Below are positions 25,101 to 40,699 of a DNA stretch of 64,000 nucleotides, one piece after another. Position 1 is the first letter of the stretch; every line of letters begins with the position of its first letter. Where the stretch lies: positions 1-64,000 of the forward strand of contig JAIXMQ010000087.1 in NCBI GenBank assembly GCA_025716855.1, given 5' to 3'. This DNA comes from Pilaira anomala. Lineage: Eukaryota > Mucoromycota > Mucoromycetes > Mucorales > Mucoraceae. The notes under the pieces are model-generated. The model was given only the letters and a program-made list of their open reading frames with translations. It searched no databases and was not told where the DNA came from. A program made the position numbers and the translations under genes.

Positions 25101-26441
25101 TTTGTAACTGCGTTTCTTTTTTTTTTTTTTTCTTTCTTTTAGAAATAAATAAATATATGTATGTAAAAAAAATATATATATATAAAAAAAAGTATTTATA
25201 ACAAAGTGAAAGAAATACAAAAAAGAAGCCTCGTTAGAAACCTGCTTTGTTTTATATAGATTTTAAAAGAGGTGATTATTTGTACCCATTTTTAGATTAG
25301 ATGACGTAGTCATTATAACATAACATGTTATGGCTTAAAAATAAGATGCTGTGAAAAAAATCAAGTTTTATCTCATTCATGTTTTTATTTTACAAGTACT
25401 TAAAAGACGCCTTTTTCTTTTGTAATATTTGAAAGCTAAAAAGAATATATATTTACCAAAAAGTTTCCAATGGCGTACAATAATACTTCTTTTCTCAAGT
25501 TACACAACTAGCATCATCGTTTTATATTTTAGAAATCAAAAATGTACATTTGTTTTCAAAAGCCTGCTCTCTCTCTCTCTAACAATACTAAAATCAGAAG
25601 AGGAAAGCTTGTGATCGTGAGTAATATATTCTTAACTTTTACCAGTAAATCTTTTATATAGTCTCGGTGTCGATCGCGCATTCACTTGCTCGAATTCAAT
25701 TCAATCGCCGTAGTTACAATGAAGGATTACCTCGTGGCATAACAACTAATAGCAACAACAGAAGCCAACTTTTTGATAATCTGAAACAATTATAAATCGA
25801 TCAGTTATAATATTTTAATCGTAACAACAACCACCCCTTTACTTTATTTTGTTTGCTTTTTTAATATGTATGTATAGCATAAACTAAAGAAAAATTTAGT
25901 TGCTATAACTACATACATTTTGTGAGCTTGTTGACTTTTCATATCCATATTTTTGACTAACTACTACTATTCTTTTTCCTTTTTTGTCATCAATAATACT
26001 GTTAAAAATAATAGATTTTTTAGCAGTTTTACATAGGAATTGAATAAGTTGCTCAGTTGTACATTATTTACTGCTGTTTGATTATTTGAAGTTTTGTATA
26101 TGTAAAAACAAATAATCAGCAGAGAATCTGTGATTTTATTATATTTCGAAACAAGATATCATTATTCAAGGTCATTATGTATCTCCCCTTGAGAGAACTT
26201 AATCCAAATATACATTTGTTTGCTTATTAAAATCTTAAATTAGAAAATCAAGTGACAATTGGCAATTCAACAACAAATATTACACATATTTCATGGTTTG
26301 TACCGTTCAAATCTGACGAATGAAGGATGATTGTATACATGTATTAAAAAGAATCCACTTTATTTAAACAATTAATGGCATCTATAGTATTTTCTAAATA
26401 AATGTATATAAATGAATGTGGGAAATATGAAGTATAGTCTA
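25101..26441. other. 1.3-kb intergenic region
   Basis: Spacer between the transcription factor start and the FSH1-type hydrolase stop, on the same strand. It contains a CT microsatellite (about 25570-25580) and AT-rich sequence; no gene or repeat could be supported. Confidence 0.35.
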
Positions 26442-27345
26442 CTAGTTTACAAATTTTGTTACAAATGCTACAGTCTCATTACGGGATGGAGCGTTAGAAG
26501 GTACAACATGACTGAAATACATAAATGATTAGATTAAAATGACATACAAAATAAAATAATATAAAATAACTTACCCTCCAGTATGACGGATAATTACAGG
26601 ATCAATACATTGATCTACAAGTGTTTGTTGACGTTCAGGTGTAATTAACTTATCTTCCTCACCAATCATGTGAAGAGTGGGTGTGGTAATTTTATGGGTC
26701 CAGATATGTTGTGTTGCTTTTTGGGGAAGTGGTTTAAAACCAGCTGCCAAAATAGCAAATTTGAATTTAGGGTGATCGAATTCAGGTCCAAATAGACTAG
26801 GTGCTAAAGTACGGTCTTCAAGACAAAGGGTCATGACAGCTGCAAGACATGCTCCTTGTGAAAAACCAAACACACCATCAAATGGTCCTTCCTTGATCAT
26901 AAATTCTTTCAAAAATGTAACTGATTCCTTAAATCCAGTATAGTATCCTTCTTCCGTTTGTTTATCGTCATAAGGATGCCACCAAGCTCCAGGTTTACCT
27001 TCTAAAAAAAAATTTCTCAAAAGAGTTAATATAACGCCGTCTTAAATAAACATATGTATTACATAATTTACCTTCAGGAGCATTTTCATCTTGAGCAGCA
27101 GCACGGTGTGCTTCTGAAGTGTACTTGGGATCTGTAATAAGCTGTGGAGCAGTGACATAAACTGTCAAATTATTAATTTCCATTTCAAGTAGTTTATTTA
27201 TTATTATTATTATTTTTTTTTTTTTACCTAGCTCTGCCATCTTGTCTAACTTCTTTCGAATGACTGCAGTCTTTTTACGAAACACAACAGCGTTTTGAAC
27301 CATGCCATGAAGACATAAAATACGCAACTTGTTTTCTGCTGTCAT
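26442..27345 (-). CDS. FSH1-family serine hydrolase
   Basis: Alpha/beta hydrolase of the FSH/OVCA2 group. Four exons: 27345-27228, 27161-27072, 27001-26575, 26511-26442 (234 aa, close to yeast Fsh1 at 243). It starts KLRILCLHGMVQNA (oxyanion side), then VYVTAPQLI, the tryptophan-rich GAWWHPYDD, the nucleophile elbow GFSQGA (Ser), ILAAGFKPLP, the acid in MIGEEDKLITPE, and the catalytic His in HTGGHVVPS. All three catalytic residues are in place. Substrate is unknown for most of the family. Divergent from the Nup35 gene with 214 bp between start codons. Confidence 0.9.
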
Positions 27346-27559
27346 TTCTAATAGATTCTAAATAGTAAAGGAATAACAAAAAGAAAAAAAGTTTTTTCTT
27401 TTGTTATTTAGTCCAAATTGTAGGTTATTTTTTTTGTCATAGAATGGAAGTGACTTTATTTCTTAATAAATCGTCACACAGAATTGGGGTTTTGTTTAAA
27501 AAAAAAAAAAAAAAATACATATAAATAAAGGAGACTACATCTGTTAAAAACATTACCTC

Positions 27560-28157
27560 ATGTCGACCGAATCTGTTCTTACATCAGTACCCATATCATC
27601 TTTAAAAGATGCTGCAGTTACAACTTCCACTATAGAAGCACCAAAAAGGAAAGATTTGGATACTATTCCTCCTTGTTTTTTTGTTGGACCTCACGAAACA
27701 GAAAAGACCGTAACCTTTGAACCCGAATTCACTCATGATTCAGGTTCGATAGCCGGGAATGCTGATCGAAGACTCTCTGGTATTTTAGCAGAGGTAATAA
27801 TAACACTAGCTACTTGACAATTCAAAGTGCTCACCCTATTAATTCAGCCAACAGAAGCGAGTAAAAAAGAAGAAGTCGCGTTAGAAAGACCTTCCCAGTA
27901 TGTATGATAAAATCAAGTTAGAAAACAAGTATTAAATATAAATATTTTGTAGAAGAATAAAGTTAGATACCGCTGATGCTAATCGTGGCGTGTTTGGTAT
28001 AAAAAAACCAAAAGGTAAGTTGTATTAAAAAAAAAAGATAATTTTGTTCTTATGGTTAATATGATATACACTTATAGTAGCAAACCATAATGTTGACAAT
28101 GTTGCGGAAAATATGTAAAATATCTAATTTGATTATACTATGAGTACAATCAATACT

Positions 28158-28193
<36 letters not shown>

Positions 28194-28653
28194 TAGTAGT
28201 AGTAGTAGCAGTGGTACGACACCCTTTGTGAATTCATTAGAGCCTTCAAAAACAGTTAGAGTGTTTGGATATCCTTCTAATTTATTACACAATATAATCG
28301 AACATTTTATGACATATGGAAATATAGTGGAATACCGCGAATCACCTGGAAATTGGGTATCTATAACTTATGAGAGTAGTACATCTGCGTTAGCAGCGCT
28401 GAAGAGTAACGGTATAATTATATCAAAAACTTATATGATTGGTGTCTCTATGGAAGAAAATTCACCTTCAACAGTTACGCATGATATAATTCCTTTGGAT
28501 TCAAATGAACGTGTATTTAAAAATGCTCATGGCTTAGGCAACGGTAAAGTGGGTTTAAGTGTTGCCGATAAAAACAACACTTTACATACCTCAAATAAAA
28601 TTACTTCGGGTGGTGGTATCATGTCTAAATTGAATGATACCTTCTTTGGCTGG

Positions 28654-28656
<3 letters not shown>
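27560..28656 (+). CDS. NUP53: nucleoporin Nup35/Nup53 (MPPN domain)
   Basis: Inner-ring nuclear pore protein with an atypical dimerising RRM. Five exons: 27560-27793, 27848-27897, 27953-28014, 28078-28114, 28197-28656 (280 aa). The N-terminal 130 residues are disordered. The RRM-like MPPN domain runs about 143-215: KTVRVFGYPSN, GNWVSITYES, and KTYMIGVSM. The C-terminus SKLNDTFFGW matches the conserved amphipathic membrane-binding end of the family. The 37-nt exon 4 was needed to restore frame; without it the RRM exon is out of phase. The last acceptor lies in a TAG repeat that gives several in-frame 3' splice choices. Confidence 0.88.
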
Positions 28657-28687
<31 letters not shown>

Positions 28688-29007
28688 ATATAATAATAAT
28701 AAAAAAAAAGTATAGATGTGTACTCTATGTATGTGTTCACATTTAGAAAATTGCATTAACAGGTCTTACTTGCAATGTAACCCTAAAAATCTTTTTTAAC
28801 CAATCACTTTGATTTATTAACAATGAGCAAACTTGACGATCAACCCACAGGAATTATTGCATGGTTTTTGTATATTTCTATTGGTTGATTTCCTTGACTC
28901 ACTCATTTTTTTCAAATTGTGTATGCATATTTAAGTGAGATCTAGTTACCTTTTTTTTTTTACTTTTTACATTTTATTTTCACAATTACAAAAATAATAA
29001 TAATAAT
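28657..29007. other. intergenic region
   Basis: 351 bp between tandem plus-strand genes. It starts with a TA microsatellite (28658-28686) and holds a T-run near 28951. Nothing else seen. Confidence 0.35.
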
Positions 29008-30056
29008 ATGACTACAGAACAGTTTAAAAGTAAAATTCACTATATTTTCAAATGATTTAATAAGAAATTTCTGTATACTTACCCCCTTTTTTTTTAAAAA
29101 AAAAAGCTCACTTTATTTCTGGAGCTACAGGTCTTTCACTCTCTTATGCTTGTATGCATCCTCTTGACACGATTAAAACACGAATTCAAGCAGATACTAC
29201 TGGAAATTGGCGTCGAGTTGTTTTCTCAAAAGCCACACTTCATAGTCTCGGTAAAGGATTCTTTGTATCTGCTTTAGGAGCTGCAGGTCAAGGCGGTGCA
29301 CGATTTGGTACTTACGAATTTTGTAAATCAAGAATGTTACCAAAAGAAAAGAATGGTTTAACTATCCCAGTAACCGCTTTATCTGCAGTGATTGGAGATT
29401 TAGCTTCAAGTATAATTAAAGTGCCTAGAGAAGTCATTACTGCTAAACTTCAAATCGATCATTATAAACCAAATTCAAATGGGATTCGACCAAACGCTGC
29501 ATTTGTTATTCGTCAAACATTAATAGAAGAAGGTCCTAAAGGTTTATTTAGAGGATTTTGGGCAATTGCTGCTAGAGATTCACCTTTTATGGTGATCTTG
29601 TTAGTATCTTATGAAAATTTTAAAGCATTTCATCATCGATCAGTGAGAGAAGCATTTGAAAAGACAAGAGAATATAGTAGATTAAAGCAACATAAAGCAG
29701 TAGCAGGTTCTGCATTTGAAGAATTAGAAGCAGATATTCCTACTATGCGTAGTATTTTATATGGTGGTGTGAGTGGTTTCCTTGCAGGATATTTGACAAC
29801 ACCTATGGATGTACTTCGTACACGTTTAATTGCACAAAAAGCATCAAATCAAACTATGTCAGTGGTACAAATGGCTCAATTTATGATTTCTAAAGCATGG
29901 TCTCAACCTAACAGTATTAGTTCTTTTCAAAAATCCAAGAATACTTATTCTGCTTTCTTTGTTGGTGCCATACCTAGAAGTGTTTGGTGGTTTGGTATTT
30001 GTGGTATCTTTTTCCCTACTTATGAAACTTTAAAGTCTTTAATGAGTAACGCATAA
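29008..30056 (+). CDS. mitochondrial carrier family protein
   Basis: Inner-membrane solute carrier. Two exons: 29008-29029 and 29107-30056 (323 aa). Three repeats are visible with the Px[DE]xxK-type signatures PLDTIKTRIQ (about residue 26), PREVITAKLQ (about 120) and PMDVLRTRL (about 239), each at the end of an odd-numbered helix. The third lacks Lys and has Arg. A loop of about 40 charged residues (REYSRLKQHK region) separates repeats two and three. The substrate cannot be read from the sequence; it does not look like the ADP/ATP, phosphate or uncoupling carriers. The first exon is 22 nt and its junction is fixed by frame and the HFISGATG helix start. Confidence 0.85.
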
Positions 30057-30332
30057 AAAATTGAAACCTGCCGCTTTTTTAATTTATTCCCCACCCCCAC
30101 CCCCTAGCACTACTATACACATCATTTTTAGAAAAATTTCATTTTATCATTGTCACTCAATTTAGCTAATTAAATATAAAAAACTATACACTTTCGTCAT
30201 TATTGCATTTTTTATCTTTTATTATTTTGTTTTATTTACTCAATGTCTTCCCCACAAAATAATGGTTCGTATATAGAATAAGAACATAGAAATAACATTA
30301 TATGTTATTAAACCAAATATCTTTATATACAT

Positions 30333-32090
30333 ATGATAGATTCATTCGAAACACCAGACTATATGACAGATTGGACAGATAAACAGAAAGCTGGTAATTA
30401 TATCTGTATATTTAAAACAAAAAACGATAAAAAAAAAATCATGCCACTAACGCAAAAAAATAAAAAAAAAAAAAATAATAATAATAATAAACAAAAAGAC
30501 TTTATCTTTCAAATGCTAACTACATTACCACCTTATCAGGTCATTCAAATAGTAGATCGCATTACACCTTACTTACAACGAAACATTGTGTCTGTAAGTA
30601 TTACACTAATTTTTTTTTATTATTATTAATTTGATTCTAACTTTTAAAGACTTGTAGCAGTTACCTTACGAACTTGCAATTCATACACTTGGCTTCCTTG
30701 ACGCAGCTTCTTTACTTCAAGCCTCACAAGTTTCAAAGAGTTGGCAAACATTATGTGACGAACCTTGCCTTTGGCGTAACCTGTTTGAAAGACAAGGATG
30801 GAAATATGATCGTAAAGAGATGGATACATATTTGATAAATGCACCTACAGACGAAGATTATCATGCGAGTTGTAGTGGTAGTAACAACAACAGTAGTACT
30901 ACACCAAAATCAGGTGAAGGTGGTTCGATCCCGATTCAACGTTCCTCTTCTCCTCTCATCAATCGAAAAAAATTACCTAAATTCTATAACATTCGAAACG
31001 CACAAAAACACCCTCAAGATGAAACTGAATATCATTATGATGCTGATTCAGATACAAGATTTATCAATTGGAAACGATTATATAGAAACCGAAATGCGAT
31101 CGAAGATAGATGGACACAAAGTCAATTTAAACTACGCACTTTCCCTCCTTCGAGTTGTCCTGAATCTGATTTACATACTGAAGGTATTTACTGTGTACAA
31201 TTTGATAAAGAAAAGTTTATTACCGGTAGTCGAGATCGTACGATTAAAATTTGGGATATACATGGTAACTGTAAACAAACTTTAAGAGGACATACGGGTA
31301 GTGTCTTGTGTTTACAATATGACGATACATGTATTATAAGTGGAAGTTCTGATTCAAATTTAATGATTACTGATATTGATTCTGGATTTGTTAAACTTAC
31401 TTTAACTGGACACCATGATAGTGTATTAAGTTTAAGATTAGTCAATGATGATCAAATCATCAGTTGCTCCAAGGATCGTTCACTTCGATTATGGGATAGA
31501 AAGACTGGAAATTGTGTACGAGTATTTAAAGGGCATTTAGCTGCTGTAAATGCAGTACAGTGGAAGGGAAATAAAGTCGTTTCTGCTTCTGGTGATCGAA
31601 CGATTTGTATTTGGGATTTAAATACAGGTAAACTTTTAAATCAATTATCATCTCATACAAGAGGTGTTGCTTGTGTAGAATATGATGGAACATATATCGT
31701 GAGTGGTTCAAGTGATCAAACGATTAAAGTATGGAATGCAGAAACAGGCGATTGTATATACACTTTAGCGGGTCATATGCATTTAGTAAGAACTTTACAA
31801 ATTGATAGTGTTGCAAATCGTATTGTCAGTGGTTGTTATAATGGAAATTTAAAGATTTGGAATTTGAAAAATGGTACTTTAACTGGTGATTTAGGCCAAG
31901 CGACAGTAGGAAGGTAAAGAAAAAGAAAAAGGTTTTATTTAATACTTGATACTTATTTTTTTTTTTCTTAAAATTTAGTAGAGTGCTTAATCTTAAATTT
32001 GATTTCACCAAAATAGCTTGTTGTTCTAATTCGGTTCGACTTGTTATTTATGATTTTGCTGAAAATATCAATACCAAATTTTTATTATAA
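30333..32090 (+). CDS. F-box/WD40 repeat protein (SCF substrate receptor)
   Basis: Substrate-binding subunit of an SCF ubiquitin ligase. Four exons: 30333-30393, 30499-30593, 30661-31913, 31979-32090 (506 aa). The F-box (about residues 53-100) reads LPYELAIHTLGFLDAASLLQ...WQTLCDEPCLW. Seven WD40 blades follow from about residue 165, each with a GSRDRTIKIWD-type end, forming a Cdc4/FBXW7/Met30-like propeller. A short helical region WTDKQKADFIFQML before the F-box resembles the dimerisation segment of that group. An alternative start at 30243 with an extra small intron (donor GTTCGT at 30265) also keeps frame. Which substrate it recognises is unknown. It ends 43 bp from the convergent kinesin stop. 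Confidence 0.88.
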
Positions 32091-32133
32091 ATATAATAGA
32101 GAGAGAGAGAGAGAGGGGGTATTTTTTTTTTTT

Positions 32134-35356
<3,223 letters not shown>

Positions 35357-35671
35357 AACAAGAAAAAGACAAAAAGAACGCAAAAGAATAAAGGGGTAAA
35401 AGGTAAAACGTCCAATAAGCGGAGAATAATCATTTTTTGGTGGTTTTCATGTTGAACAAAAAAAAAAAAAAAAAAAAAAAAAAACTTTTTATTATTTTAT
35501 GCAAAAGAAACGTCATCCAGTTGTCATAAGGCAAAACTGTACAACTTGCTTATTTGACTTGTTTTCCGCTTTTCTCTTTTCTTTTTGAATGGTTGTTATA
35601 CTGTCTAATAGATTTAAATCATGTGGGATACTACTGTGTGTAATGATAAAAAGTGTATAACATAATAAACT

Positions 35672-35711
<40 letters not shown>

Positions 35712-35836
35712 GCCTTTTTACATCAGTGTGACAACAATGATCCTTTTTTTTTTTTTGATTATAAATATCGCGTTGAAATAGTTTTTTCTCTTTTTCTCTC
35801 TTCTTCTTATTTATATATTATATATACTTAATACAT
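35357..35836. promoter_or_regulatory. divergent intergenic region
   Basis: 480 bp between the kinesin-13 start (minus) and a membrane-protein start (plus). It contains two long poly-A runs (about 35460-35484 and 35675-35708) and a T-run at 35745. Both promoters must lie here; no element can be named. Confidence 0.35.
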
Positions 35837-36817
35837 ATGTCAAACCATTACTTACAAAAGATAGCCAACGTCTTGGTTTATCTCTTCTTCCTTTCTGCTA
35901 CTGTCTATACTCTTGTTGGACCTTCTCCCGATGAGATTGTTATCGCACACGGTCAAACTTATTTCACACCTTGTAAGTAATTTTATACACACATAAATAT
36001 CACTTCATCTTCTAACCACATCTTATAAAAGCATACTGGATTGAATACATTTGGACACTTATTCATCTTTTACTCGGTGGTTTCGTTATTTATCAATGGT
36101 TTGAACCTGCTCATGAAGCTGCTATTCATGGTGTAGGATGGCATTTCGTTATTTCGGTTCTTCTTAGCTCTGCTTGGTTAGCTCTCTTGGTAAGTTGCTG
36201 CTGGGCGTAACTTTATTTTATTTATTCGTGAGATTAATATATTTTATTTAAAAATAGCAAAGAGGACATTATATCATTGGTTTCATCTTTGTTCTTCTTA
36301 ATGCTGCTTCTGTTACCTGTGTATTTTGTAAGTTAAAATAATAATATATCAGTTTTTTTTTTATATCTAAATTATTCTATCATTCTCTTATATAGACAAG
36401 CTTACTCAAGATTTCCCTAGTCAAAGCTGGGCTGATAAACTCTTTGTACATGCTCCCTTCTCTTTATGGCACGGTTGGCTCGTTTTCTCTGCTGTAGTTA
36501 ACCTTTTCCAAGCATTTACTTCTGTTAGAGAATCTGGTCCTTCTGTCTGGCATCGTATCTTGACTATTCTCGCTATCCTCTTCTTAACTTCTACTGCCAT
36601 TGGTTATGTTGAATACAAGAAACAAAAAGGTGATCTTACAGGGGCTTTCGTCATTGGTCTCGGCCTTTTATCTGTTTTTACCAACCAACATGACCCTTGG
36701 ATTCACTGGCCCGCTTTAGCTGGTGCCATCTTCACTCTCCTCTATCCTGCTCGTCCCTATCTCTTTAACCTTGTAGGTCGCGATTCTAATGCCGAGAACG
36801 CTCCTCTTCTTGGTTAA
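35837..36817 (+). CDS. multi-pass membrane protein, unknown (weakly TspO/MBR-like)
   Basis: Four exons: 35837-35972, 36032-36189, 36258-36327, 36396-36817 (261 aa). Six to seven hydrophobic helices span the protein, the first an N-terminal anchor or signal (VLVYLFFLSATVYTLV). The segment HAPFSLWHGWLVFSAVVN and the Trp-rich helices vaguely resemble the tryptophan-rich sensory (TspO/MBR) fold as it occurs in longer eukaryotic and bacterial relatives; this is a weak resemblance. The C-terminus ENAPLLG carries a Leu-Leu type sorting motif often seen on vacuolar/endosomal proteins. Codon use is richer in C-ending codons than neighbours, suggesting good expression. Confidence 0.75.
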
Positions 36818-37109
36818 ACAAAGCAAAATTTCACACACACACACACACACACAAATAAAAAAAAAAAAAAAAACTTATTCAAAGTAATAAAAATTTCTTA
36901 TTAAAAAAAAATCATTCTTAAAAAAATAAGTTCTCTCATGTGTAACTCTATGCGGGTGGAACCCTTTTTCTTATTTTTGTTATTTTTGAGTATCACACAG
37001 GTGTGGCTTATTAAGGAAATATATGGTAACACTTAATGTCCAAACTATCACACACATATATATATATTATATATAAAAGTCCAAGTAAACATGTTTTATT
37101 ATATATTTT
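36818..37109. other. 3' intergenic region between convergent genes
   Basis: 292 bp with a CA microsatellite (36834-36853) and A-runs. Nothing else could be supported. Confidence 0.35.
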
Positions 37110-37867
37110 TTACTCTTCAGTTTCTTCCTTGTTACGAGAAGGATTCAACAATTTACATGATGCTAGTAAATATAACATATATATTAGTCATTATAAACCA
37201 AAATTTAGTTCCCCCCCCCTGAATTACTTACATTGAACAATCTCAGTTTTGGTCTTGGAGTTTCCTTCCTTATCAGTATATTCACCATAACGGATTATAC
37301 CTTCAACATAGACTTGGTCACTGAAAAAAATAAATAAATATATGATTTTTTTTTTAGTCTACTTGTATCAATTCAAAATCCAAAACTTGACATTTTTACC
37401 CCTTCTTCACCCTACTGAACCATTCTTTAGGTTGCCAGTAGGTAATACGATGCCATTGAGTACGTTTAAGCAAGTTACCTATTCAGCCATTTTTATTAGT
37501 ATCTTATATATTTTTTTTCTACATTTCTATTGTACCTTCTTTGTCAGAGTGGACTTCGGAAGTAGCAAGGGTGTAGTTAGCAACACGACGGTCTCCAACT
37601 TCGTTTGTATAAGGATCAGCACCAACACGACCGATCAAAATGACCTTGTTTACTATAGGTTTGTGTTAGTACACCATTGTATAGATATATATATATATGT
37701 GTGTGTATATACCATCGGAACGAGCAGCAGAAACAGAGAAAGACTAATAATAAAAAAAAAAAAACGCGTCTTGTATTAATATCAAACGCGTAACCACTTT
37801 TCTATATAACCCAACTTACTCTAGCAAACTTGACTGAGTGAGTAACAGGACGAATGAAAGCTGACAT
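37110..37867 (-). CDS. RIM1: mitochondrial single-stranded DNA-binding protein
   Basis: SSB of mitochondrial DNA replication. Six exons: 37867-37820, 37743-37713, 37652-37536, 37478-37400, 37320-37232, 37162-37110 (138 aa, as yeast Rim1 at 135). The first 25 residues are Arg/Ser/Ala-rich without acidic residues, a likely mitochondrial presequence. The OB fold reads NKVILIGRVGADPY, RRVANYTLATSEV, TQWHRITYW (the WHRI block of SSBs), and GDQVYVEGIIRYGEYTDKEG. The small exons were joined by frame; each junction restores the SSB fold order. Confidence 0.92.
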
Positions 37868-38360
37868 GATAAATAGTTTAAAGATTAAGATACCCCTAAA
37901 AAAAAAAAAAAAAATCCTTCCTGTTTATAAAAAAAAAAAAGAAAAAAAAAAAGGACTACTTTTTTTTTTACTTAAAAAAAAAAAATCCATTCATTAAAGT
38001 GGCCAATGAATAGATACGTTATTTTCATTATGATTATGTTCTGAGGCAAGCCAGTGTGTATTCTATATCAGATAATACTAGACTCAACTAATATACCCAG
38101 TAAAAAAAACCATTGTTATGTGCTACTCTATTTTCGAAAAGATGAAGCACACTCTTGGTTATGAATTATAAATCATGTGATTTGCTCTTTTGTTCCTTTT
38201 TTTTTTTTTTTGTTTGTGTTTTTGTCAATGTCATTTGTGCATAAAACAAACATAGTTTACACACATGCACGTGGATAATACTATATCACTTAGTATTAAA
38301 ATAGGAAGAGAAGATAAGCCAGTAATTTATTCTATTATACATTATACTACATACTATCGC
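37868..38360. other. intergenic region
   Basis: 493 bp between tandem minus-strand genes, with A-runs near 37900-37980 and a T-run near 38200. No gene or repeat seen. Confidence 0.35.
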
Positions 38361-39244
38361 TCATTCTTTTCTAAATGATTTTCTTCCCCTTTTTCTGTTA
38401 ATTTTATTTTCTTCCTCTTGTATTTGCTTTTCTTCAGTTATATGCTGTTTTGGTGGGTCTTCTAGTTTTACGGTTGACTCTCGAATCTTTTCTTCTAGCT
38501 CTTGAATTCTTTTTTCCAGCTCTCGATTCTTCTCTTCCTGCTCTCGATTCTTCTCTTCCTGTTCGTTCATCAACTCTTTATACTTTTCAATCTTCTCCTC
38601 ATTCTCTTCTATTATCGGTTTGAGACTGTATAACTTGGCTTGTGCTTTTTCAAGAATCTTTCTTTTTTTTAATTCGAATTCTTCCTTCAAGCTCTGCTCT
38701 TTTTCTTCGTGTTTTCTCTTTCTCCTTTCTATCTCACGGTTAAAATATTCAGATTGTATCTATACATAAATGTTAAAACATTAACATCTTATGAAGCCAT
38801 TATAAAATTTTATAGTACACATACACTATCTCTTTCTTTATACTTTCGAAGTTCTTGGTCTGTTTGATTAAGTTGATCCATCACATCTAACAACCTTGAC
38901 TGGAGACGTTCCGAAATTCTTTTATGCTCTTCATAAAGTGAAAGGTATTCTTCACGTTTTTTTTCTAACTGCAATTCCATAGACTGCTTCTTAGATTCAA
39001 CTTCGACGAGCTCTTCATCTCTTTCTTTTGATTCTGCTTTAAAAAAATAAAATTGTACGTGAGACGATTGACAAGTCAATAGTATACATATATAAATATA
39101 TTACCAAGAGACGATTCATATAGTTTTATAATCGATTCACACTTGGACTTGTAAAATTCAATTGTTCTTTCTAAATATTTTATTTCTTCTTTTCTGACTT
39201 CTTTAAATTGTTGAAACTTCAAATCGAGTTATTATATTGGTCCC

Positions 39245-39282
<38 letters not shown>

Positions 39283-40699
39283 ACTTCATTTTCTTTTTCT
39301 TGTAAAGTTTTTTTTATCTGTCTAATTTGTTTTGTCAAGACCTGCATTTGTCTTATTAGTTGTATGTCCTTTATTTTATAAAAAATTTTTTTTTTTTTAC
39401 CTTTAAATTTTTATTATCAAATATTTCTTTCGCTGATGGATTAGGTAACATGCGCACAGGCATATTATAAAATGAATGCATCAACTGAAGTAAACGTTTT
39501 GTCTCCCGCCAATGAATATCTGTCACAATCTTCTCATTCATGTACCCAAATATAGTCAACTTATTACGTCCAATAAGATACTTTTCAATTTCCTTTGTAA
39601 GAAAACAACTATTTGTTGGTAATTCGCCTTCATATCCGTCATCTGTCAACGCACGTATCATACCGACTATACTTGAATTAGAATGAAATCATTTGAAATT
39701 ATTCATTCTTTTTGTATTACTTACGAAGTTTTTGAAATGAATTGTATCCTTTCTCGCTACTAGAATTCAATAATGGAGAAAATCGTGGATGTAATAAATC
39801 AAATACTGCAATACGTCCTACTGTATTTTTTCTGACATCTGTTAATTTGATAACCAAAATACTAGGCCATTTTGTACCTCGGGACGCATTTTCCCAAATC
39901 TCTCTTAATTTTGCTGGCTTCATAATACCTTCCATTCCTCTTTCAATCATACTTTCCTCTGTCATAATTTATATACATATTTAGTTTGCTGTACATTTTT
40001 TTTTTTTTTTATTTTATTTTTTACTCACTAGTTCGATCCATTTCTTTTCTTAAATCATAACAGCCCGTATCATAAAACCCAACATACGAGTATTCAATTC
40101 GTACATCCGTCCTTTTATCTAATTTTATGTTAAGAAGAAAGAAAAAGGCTTCTAAATTTTGTTTGCGTGCCAGAGACATATCTTGTATGGATCCATTACT
40201 ATTTGAACTTTTTTTATTTTTATTTTCAGAAATATTGTTTAAAAAAATAAATAGCTGTACCTACCATACACTGATAAACAAAGCAGCGACATCAAAGCCT
40301 AAAAAGATATTCTTTATTACTGTTGTCCCACGTGTATATTAGAGAAAAGTTTTTACCTTTTAATGCATAATTCACAAGTTTTTCATGTTCTGGTAAAGTG
40401 CCTGGTAATGCAACTGTATTCACGTTCCAATTTAACCTAAATCAAATCTATAAGCTTTTGGTCATGTCGCTCTGGTCCTTTCATTTGCTTACATTTCGTG
40501 CTCATCTATAAATTACTCGTCGTTAGATCTATATCGTCAAGTCTCATTAAACTGTACCTTTTGCGCTTATTTGGAAAGTGTTGTGTTCTTTTTGTGTGAA
40601 CTCTATATTAGGTGACCTAAAGGTGGTAGAAGTATACGGAACTTCTTCAGAAGTAGTAGCTACAGGACAAGCAATAGTTGTAACTTTTGTAATTTCCAT
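38361..40699 (-). CDS. divergent kinesin-like protein with degenerate motor and coiled-coil tail
   Basis: Eleven exons: 40699-40558, 40505-40493, 40436-40357, 40298-40265, 40207-40029, 39958-39725, 39666-39401, 39368-39285, 39216-39105, 39036-38825, 38759-38361 (584 aa). Residues about 50-335 follow the order of a kinesin motor: LVNYALKGFDVAALFIS where motors have a variant of 'lv..l.G.N..ifAYGQT', IEYSYVGFYDTGCYDL for the SYLEIYNE..DLL strand, WPSILVIKL for the switch I strand, GRIAVFDLLHPRF for the VDLAGSE strand, LLGMIRALTDDG for the 'L..vI.aL' helix, and LPTNSCFLTKEIEKYLIGRNKLTIFGYM for the 'vPyRdSkLTrLLqdsLGGNskT.mi' region. The P-loop, SSRSH and DLAGSE residues are all replaced, so ATP hydrolysis is unlikely. 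From 335 to 565 is continuous coiled coil, ending in a basic NRKRGRK stretch. The kinesin relationship is my inference from pattern, not from a search. Confidence 0.6.
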
